A DNA stretch of 64,000 nt. Origin: Accumulibacter sp. Its GTDB lineage: Bacteria > Pseudomonadota > Gammaproteobacteria > Burkholderiales > Rhodocyclaceae. Both the position numbers and the translations under genes were made by a program. The notes beneath the pieces were generated by a model. The model did no database searches and was not told the origin of the DNA. It saw nothing but the letters and a program-made list of their open reading frames with translations. The stretch spans positions 53,612 to 117,611 of the forward strand of contig JAIRPF010000165.1 in the NCBI GenBank assembly GCA_031257115.1, in the 5' to 3' direction. Each line of letters begins with the position of its first letter. Positions within the stretch are counted from its first letter, which is position 1. Shown in pieces: positions 63,201 through 64,000 of the stretch.

Positions 63201-63519
63201 AGGACTCAAAGTGGTGCAAAGCTGGCTCGGCTACCGCATGAAGAATCGCAAGGGCAAAAAATCCTCGCCGCTGGACGGCATCACCCCCGCCACATGGACG
63301 AGCGAATACACCAGCGAATTCCTCCAGCTCCTCAACTTGCTTGCCCGCACACTGGAAATTCATCCCCGGCAAGCCGCGCTGCTGGAAGACGTGCTCAACG
63401 GCGAATTGATCGGGGCGGACGAACTCGGTGAATCCCCCCCGCAATGGCGCAAAGCGCCGATGGGCAGTAGCGGGCAGGGAGAATTGGACTGCCGGGGATG
63501 CGAACAGGAACCGGCATGA
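60244..63519 (+). CDS. Type ISP-like restriction-modification enzyme (nuclease-methyltransferase fusion)
   Basis: 1091 residues. An N-terminal PD-(D/E)XK-type nuclease has RPDYGV (Asp65) and VELKAP (Glu79, Lys81). A helical connector follows. The N6-adenine methyltransferase has motif I DPAAGTG at 359-365 and catalytic motif IV NPPYD at 479-483. The C-terminal 450 residues (YFNWPLLTDLMPWRHSGVQG, FRSFDRQFILADGRLL, LTVSALVPDLHYF) resemble the type ISP C-terminal specificity region. No helicase motifs are seen, unlike LlaBIII. One polypeptide would therefore methylate, recognise and cut DNA. It lies between gsiB and gsiC, interrupting a peptide-transporter operon. No clear ribosome-binding site precedes the ATG. 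Confidence 0.85.
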   Translation: MPAHVLEHFAQTLHDKFSTRVSGEPEDQIRAPFEQLLTDAGAALGIGGVVPVGETRLANGGGRPDYGVTVANALCGYVELKAPGKGADVTLFKGHDKGQWERFKNLPNILYSDGCEFILYRNGQRFRAMSLPLNPLTSGAAAVDDNASRRFDALIRDFLSWEPIVPGNARQLVEYLAPLCRYLRDDVMDALKHRVPMVEAVAADWRRYLFPGVDDARFADAYAQTVTFSLLLARSNGMDTLLIDEAVARLTHANGLLSRTLKVLTDPLVKDHLGPALDLLMRVIKRVPTGTMSGGRRDPWLNFYEDFLAEYDPDLRRDAGVYYTPVEVVKAQVCLADDLLRRRMGKKLGFATGGVKVLDPAAGTGTYLLGIIEHALEAVRREEGEGAVPARADLLGENLHGFEIMVGPYAVSSLRLTRMLQQYGGHPPHNGAQIMLNDTLESPHEKIPELPLLYQPIGLEHKRAKWVKEAMPVLVCIGNPPYDRHRAATRGNQAMTGGWVRWGESKNGSDAILDDFIAPVKKAGKGGHLKNLYNLYVYFWRWTLWKTFEIEYEHNPDQGPGVVSFITASSFIDGSAFLGMREYMRRLCDEIWVIDLGGEGRGTRQDDNVFAIQTPVAITMAARYGKSRMDKPAQVHYARIEGTRAEKLRKLESLQKLADLPFVDCPDDWHAPFRLAEEGVYFNWPLLTDLMPWRHSGVQGKRTWPIGPTAEVLENRWKELLAAPNRATAFRESTDRVVAADYQQFHSSCLDTTAIAALDPAARCPAPQSYGFRSFDRQFILADGRLLSRPRQQLWLTASGRQIFFATQFTQPLGEGPALTVSALVPDLHYFAGRGAKDIVPLFRDADGSLPNLHPGLLKILAAEYGREVAPQDFAAYLYGLLAQPAFTTRFARELESRELRVPLTQDAELFQRAVAIGRELIYLHTYGERYDEGQKWPATKIKCLKTVPSDRLPETFTYDDTRQLIRVGMGEFGPVAPGVWEYEVSGLKVVQSWLGYRMKNRKGKKSSPLDGITPATWTSEYTSEFLQLLNLLARTLEIHPRQAALLEDVLNGELIGADELGESPPQWRKAPMGSSGQGELDCRGCEQEPA

Positions 63520-63881
63520 ACGGCGCGCGCAATCTGGTGAACGTGTATTTTTGCGCCCAATCGGCGAAGTGGACGGGCAATGGAATGAACAAACGCGGCA
63601 TTCTTGATTTCAGTGATGACGCAAGAATCATCGAGGGGGCGATTGTTTGTTTACGCCATCGGGCGGCAAGGCGGGGCAACGAGGAATTGCCCGGCCTGTG
63701 TCACGCTGCCGGCCGCTCTATCAAATGCTTGAGCCGCAACGAGCGCAATGGGCGCGGCAGGAGGCAAAAATCAGGCGAAACCAAAGGGTTCTCTGCTTTT
63801 GTTTCTTGTCGCGCCCGCCGTGTTCGTCGTAGACCTACCGCCTTTTCCTGGTTTTTCACCGCGTCCGTCATTCAATAGCCC
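63520..63881. other. Junction region between the R-M gene and gsiC
   Basis: 362 bp. A plus-strand open frame here has no recognisable features. A reverse 9-nt-periodic fragment (about 63800-63835, GCCCGCCGTGTTCGTCG) lies near its end, just upstream of gsiC. Confidence 0.45.
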
Positions 63882-64000
63882 ATGCTCAACTACATCCTCA
63901 AACGCCTGCTCGGACTGATCCCGACGCTGCTCATCGTGGCGGTGCTGGTGTTTCTTTTCGTCCACATGCTGCCCGGCGATCCGGCGCGGCTCGCGGCCGG
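63882..64000 (+). CDS. gsiC: Glutathione/dipeptide ABC transporter permease GsiC (partial)
   Basis: The first 39 codons: [20 protein letters not shown] then a hydrophobic helix and [13 protein letters not shown]. This is the standard N-terminus of DppB/GsiC-type permeases. The gene runs off the right edge. It belongs with gsiA and gsiB but is separated from them by the restriction-modification gene. Confidence 0.9.
   Translation, partial: MLNYILKRLLGLIPTLLIVAVLVFLFVHMLPGDPARLAA

Noticed and set aside
63516..63878. An open frame starting MNGARNLVNVYF after the restriction-modification gene
   Set aside because: It overlaps the previous gene, has no recognisable features and runs into repeat DNA.

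Overview
The window (about 62-64% GC by eye) looks like a chromosomal segment of a betaproteobacterium, possibly of the Rhodocyclales/Neisseriales type. The arguments are an aspartokinase tail next to tRNA-Ser(GCU), heat-shock genes in the order grpE-dnaK-dnaJ with sigma-32-type promoters, an ndk-rlmN-pilW run, and intergenic DNA full of short palindromes resembling the neisserial dRS3/NIME repeats. The genus is inference only. No phage, integrase, IS element or CRISPR array was found.

Layout. 1-5.5 kb: aspartokinase 3' end, tRNA-Ser, then a LysR regulator and GPH-type sugar symporter divergent from a lipoprotein GH3 glycosidase, with a perfect 10-bp inverted repeat between them. 5.7-11.8 kb: ubiE, then dnaJ, an unrelated low-GC gene, dnaK and grpE; grpE and dnaK each have a sigma-32-like promoter. 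11.9-19.4 kb: signalling genes around parC, namely a Ser/Thr kinase fused to a cNMP-binding domain, an FHA-EAL protein, and a REC-GGDEF protein whose receiver and GGDEF sites are both degenerate. 20-23.5 kb: rluA, then a compact lower-GC cassette (XRE regulator, divergent large P-loop GTPase-like protein, 43-residue zinc ribbon, 163-residue protein) with an operator-like inverted repeat in the divergent promoter. This is the best candidate for an undescribed system.

23.8-28.6 kb: AEC-family transporter, glpK, 1.4 kb of dispersed repeats, and a low-GC membrane-anchored gene split by a frameshift in an 8-G tract (possible phase variation). 29-33.3 kb: tripartite drug-efflux operon (outer-membrane factor, DHA2 pump, HlyD-type adaptor) with a promoter/operator. 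33.6-38.6 kb: GIDE-like/EF-hand protein with LemA, an HDOD protein, ndk, rlmN and pilW. 39-50 kb: CBS-ACT protein, alr, a complete liv-type ABC operon, thiE, a BMP-family binding protein and gpt. 50.4-55.3 kb: decayed WYL-domain remnant, an argD-argF-DUF1877-argG cluster, and rpsT with promoter and terminator. 55.6-64 kb: iaaA-gsiA-gsiB and the start of gsiC, with a 1091-residue type ISP-like restriction-modification gene inserted between gsiB and gsiC.

Many gaps between genes hold mosaics of at least six short repeat families, some of them inside operons and one forming the last codons of the outer-membrane factor. Coordinates and motifs were read directly from the sequence. Family names rest on recognition of conserved motifs without database searches.
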